NCBI GenBank assembly: GCA_017353825.1
Contig: JAFMSC010000249.1
Span: forward strand, 1-6,591
DNA from: Hyphomicrobiaceae bacterium
Lineage (GTDB): Bacteria; Pseudomonadota; Alphaproteobacteria; Rhizobiales; Hyphomicrobiaceae
Direction of reading: 5' to 3'
Length of the DNA stretch: 6,591 bases
How positions within the stretch are numbered: the stretch's first letter is position 1; the number at the start of each line of letters is the position of its first letter. The notes under the pieces are model-generated. The model ran no database searches. It was not told the origin of the DNA and saw nothing but the letters and a program-made list of their open reading frames with translations. Below, one piece after another: positions 5,596 through 6,591 of the stretch. The position numbers and the translations under genes were made by a program.

Positions 5596-5763
5596 GGCGC
5601 ATCCTCAAGAACCGGCTAGGACCTGGAGGGCCGCGCACGGGCACGCCCCTGGCCCCCGTGGTTCACCTTGCAAGTTTAGCCCCCGGGCCGCCGGCGCGGA
5701 CAGCTGCGTGGCGAAAGCGAGGTTAACACGGCTGGTGCGGATGCTGTCCCGTGCACTGGAGTA
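5596..5763. other. Intergenic region between the epimerase gene and ypfJ
   Basis: A short non-coding gap. It carries the ypfJ ribosome binding site (GAGGA, 5606-5602 on the minus strand) and a 6-bp inverted repeat CACGGG/CCCGTG (5636-5641 and 5655-5660). No clear -35/-10 pair or T-rich terminator was found. Confidence 0.4.
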
Positions 5764-6591
5764 CTATCGGGCGCTAAACTCCTGCCGCGGCAGGCAGCCC
5801 AACCCGGCCAGGGTGGCGCGAACGGCCGCATCGAGGGGCGTGTGCGGTTCCGCGCCAAGGAACGCCACGAGCTTGGCGTTGTCGAGTTTGACGGGGCGCT
5901 GCCACAGGTAGCGCAGCTCCAGCATCTCGCGGAAAACTGTGACGAAGGGGCTGGCGGCATAGACCACAGCCCACGGGAACCTGCGTATGGTCGGGCGCGG
6001 CTCCCCAACCACCCGCTGGATGGCGTGCGCCATGCTGACGCCATCCTCGAACCAGTGACCGCCGAAGTGGAACACGTCGAAGGCGGCGAGCTCAGCCTCG
6101 TGGTCGAGCAGGGCGGCGATTGTCGCCGCCACGTCCGGCAAATAGGCCCAGGCGTGGCCGGCTTCCGGCCGACCGGGATTGAGGATGGAGCGGACGGGAT
6201 TGCCGGGCCTCACCAGGGCCTGCGCGAACCAACTGTTGCCGGGGTGCGGCCCGAAGTAGTCGCCGGCGCGGACAATGAGGGTGCGAACGCCATCGCGGCT
6301 GGCGGCTGCGAGCCTCTGTTCCATCTCGACGCGGATCTTGCCCTTTCGGGTGGCCGGGTTCTGCGGTGAGCGCTCGGTTAGGGTGGGGAATGCGTCCGGC
6401 CCGAAGTTGTAGACCGTGCCTGGAAATATGACGCGGGCCGCGGACGCACTGGCCGCTGCAATGGTGTTCTCGAGCATTGGCAGGGCGAGGCCGCGCCAGT
6501 TGCGATAGCCGGGCGGGTTGACGCCGTGCACGATGACCGCCGCGCCCTGCGCCGCGGCCGCCACGTGCTCGCGCTGCATGGCGTCGCCGGC
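5764..6591 (-). CDS. NAD(P)-dependent epimerase/dehydratase (extended SDR), N-terminus outside the window
   Basis: The last 275 residues of a nucleoside-sugar-epimerase-like short-chain dehydrogenase. The frame is open through the right edge: AGDA precedes the first visible Met at 6579, so that Met is internal. This AGDAMQREHV stretch is the usual segment between the nucleotide-binding Rossmann start and the AVIVHGVNPPGYRNW strand. The GxxGxxG motif therefore lies beyond the window, probably about 50-60 residues away. Other family-like parts are VIFPGTVYNFGPDAFP, SPQNPATRKGKIRVEME, TLIVRAGDYFGP, GHAWAYLPDVAATIAALL and FHFGGHW. The C-terminus ends at a TAG (5766-5764) after a plausible helical tail. 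The substrate is unknown. The function is general for the family, and no neighbouring sugar or lipid pathway genes are visible to narrow it. Confidence 0.88.
   Translation of the reverse strand, partial: AGDAMQREHVAAAAQGAAVIVHGVNPPGYRNWRGLALPMLENTIAAASASAARVIFPGTVYNFGPDAFPTLTERSPQNPATRKGKIRVEMEQRLAAASRDGVRTLIVRAGDYFGPHPGNSWFAQALVRPGNPVRSILNPGRPEAGHAWAYLPDVAATIAALLDHEAELAAFDVFHFGGHWFEDGVSMAHAIQRVVGEPRPTIRRFPWAVVYAASPFVTVFREMLELRYLWQRPVKLDNAKLVAFLGAEPHTPLDAAVRATLAGLGCLPRQEFSAR

Noticed and set aside
4339..5619. 426-codon plus-strand reading frame antisense to ypfJ
   Set aside because: It opposes a clear YpfJ protein with an HEIGHH motif. The translation is Ala/Gly/Arg-rich low complexity, and part of it only translates the tandem repeats.

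Overview
The window looks like chromosomal DNA from a high-GC alphaproteobacterium, probably of the Hyphomicrobiales (rhizobia and relatives). The basis is the high GC content, the strong resemblance of one gene to the phosphonoacetate hydrolase PhnA known from Sinorhizobium, and FdxA and YpfJ proteins of the kind common in that group. This placement is inference from protein character only. All convincing genes lie on the minus strand, so transcription runs from the right edge to the left. The long plus-strand reading frames are GC-driven shadows.

Reading in the direction of transcription, the right edge holds a NAD(P)-dependent epimerase/dehydratase (extended SDR) whose N-terminal nucleotide-binding segment lies outside the window (6591 to 5764). 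It is followed by ypfJ, a membrane-anchored zinc metallopeptidase with an HEIGHH motif (5595 to 4651). The 277-base gap after ypfJ is unusually structured: a 17-base dyad, about eight degenerate 10-11 base tandem units, and four 5-base units. phnA, which splits phosphonoacetate into acetate and phosphate, follows (4373 to 3114). No other phosphonate gene is visible here.

After a gap of about 375 bases comes a compact three-gene unit. It encodes an AroE-like dehydrogenase (2737 or 2731 to 1928), the seven-iron ferredoxin FdxA (1892 to 1560), and an MhpD-type 2-oxopent-4-enoate hydratase / fumarylacetoacetate hydrolase family protein (from 1563). The ferredoxin and hydratase genes share an ATGA overlap. 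A TTGACA -35 promoter precedes the unit, and two interlocking 14-base palindromes cover its -10 region and probable transcription start, as expected for a repressed catabolic operon. The AroE-like protein keeps the catalytic Lys and Asp but has lost several shikimate-binding residues, so biosynthetic shikimate dehydrogenase activity is doubtful. The hydratase has a frameshift close to its 3' end: the family-like C-terminus (ADFGPLGVITLMVE, stop at 798-800) is present in another frame.

The left 650 bases have no intact gene. They are less GC-rich between about 240 and 480, and carry a truncated minus-strand reading frame (494 to 39) that resembles the C-terminal end of an insertion-sequence transposase, together with a perfect 9-base-pair hairpin at 529-553.

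No CRISPR array, tRNA, rRNA or complete mobile element is visible. The most unusual items are the AroE-like/ferredoxin/hydratase operon with its double palindrome, and the helically phased repeat array upstream of phnA.
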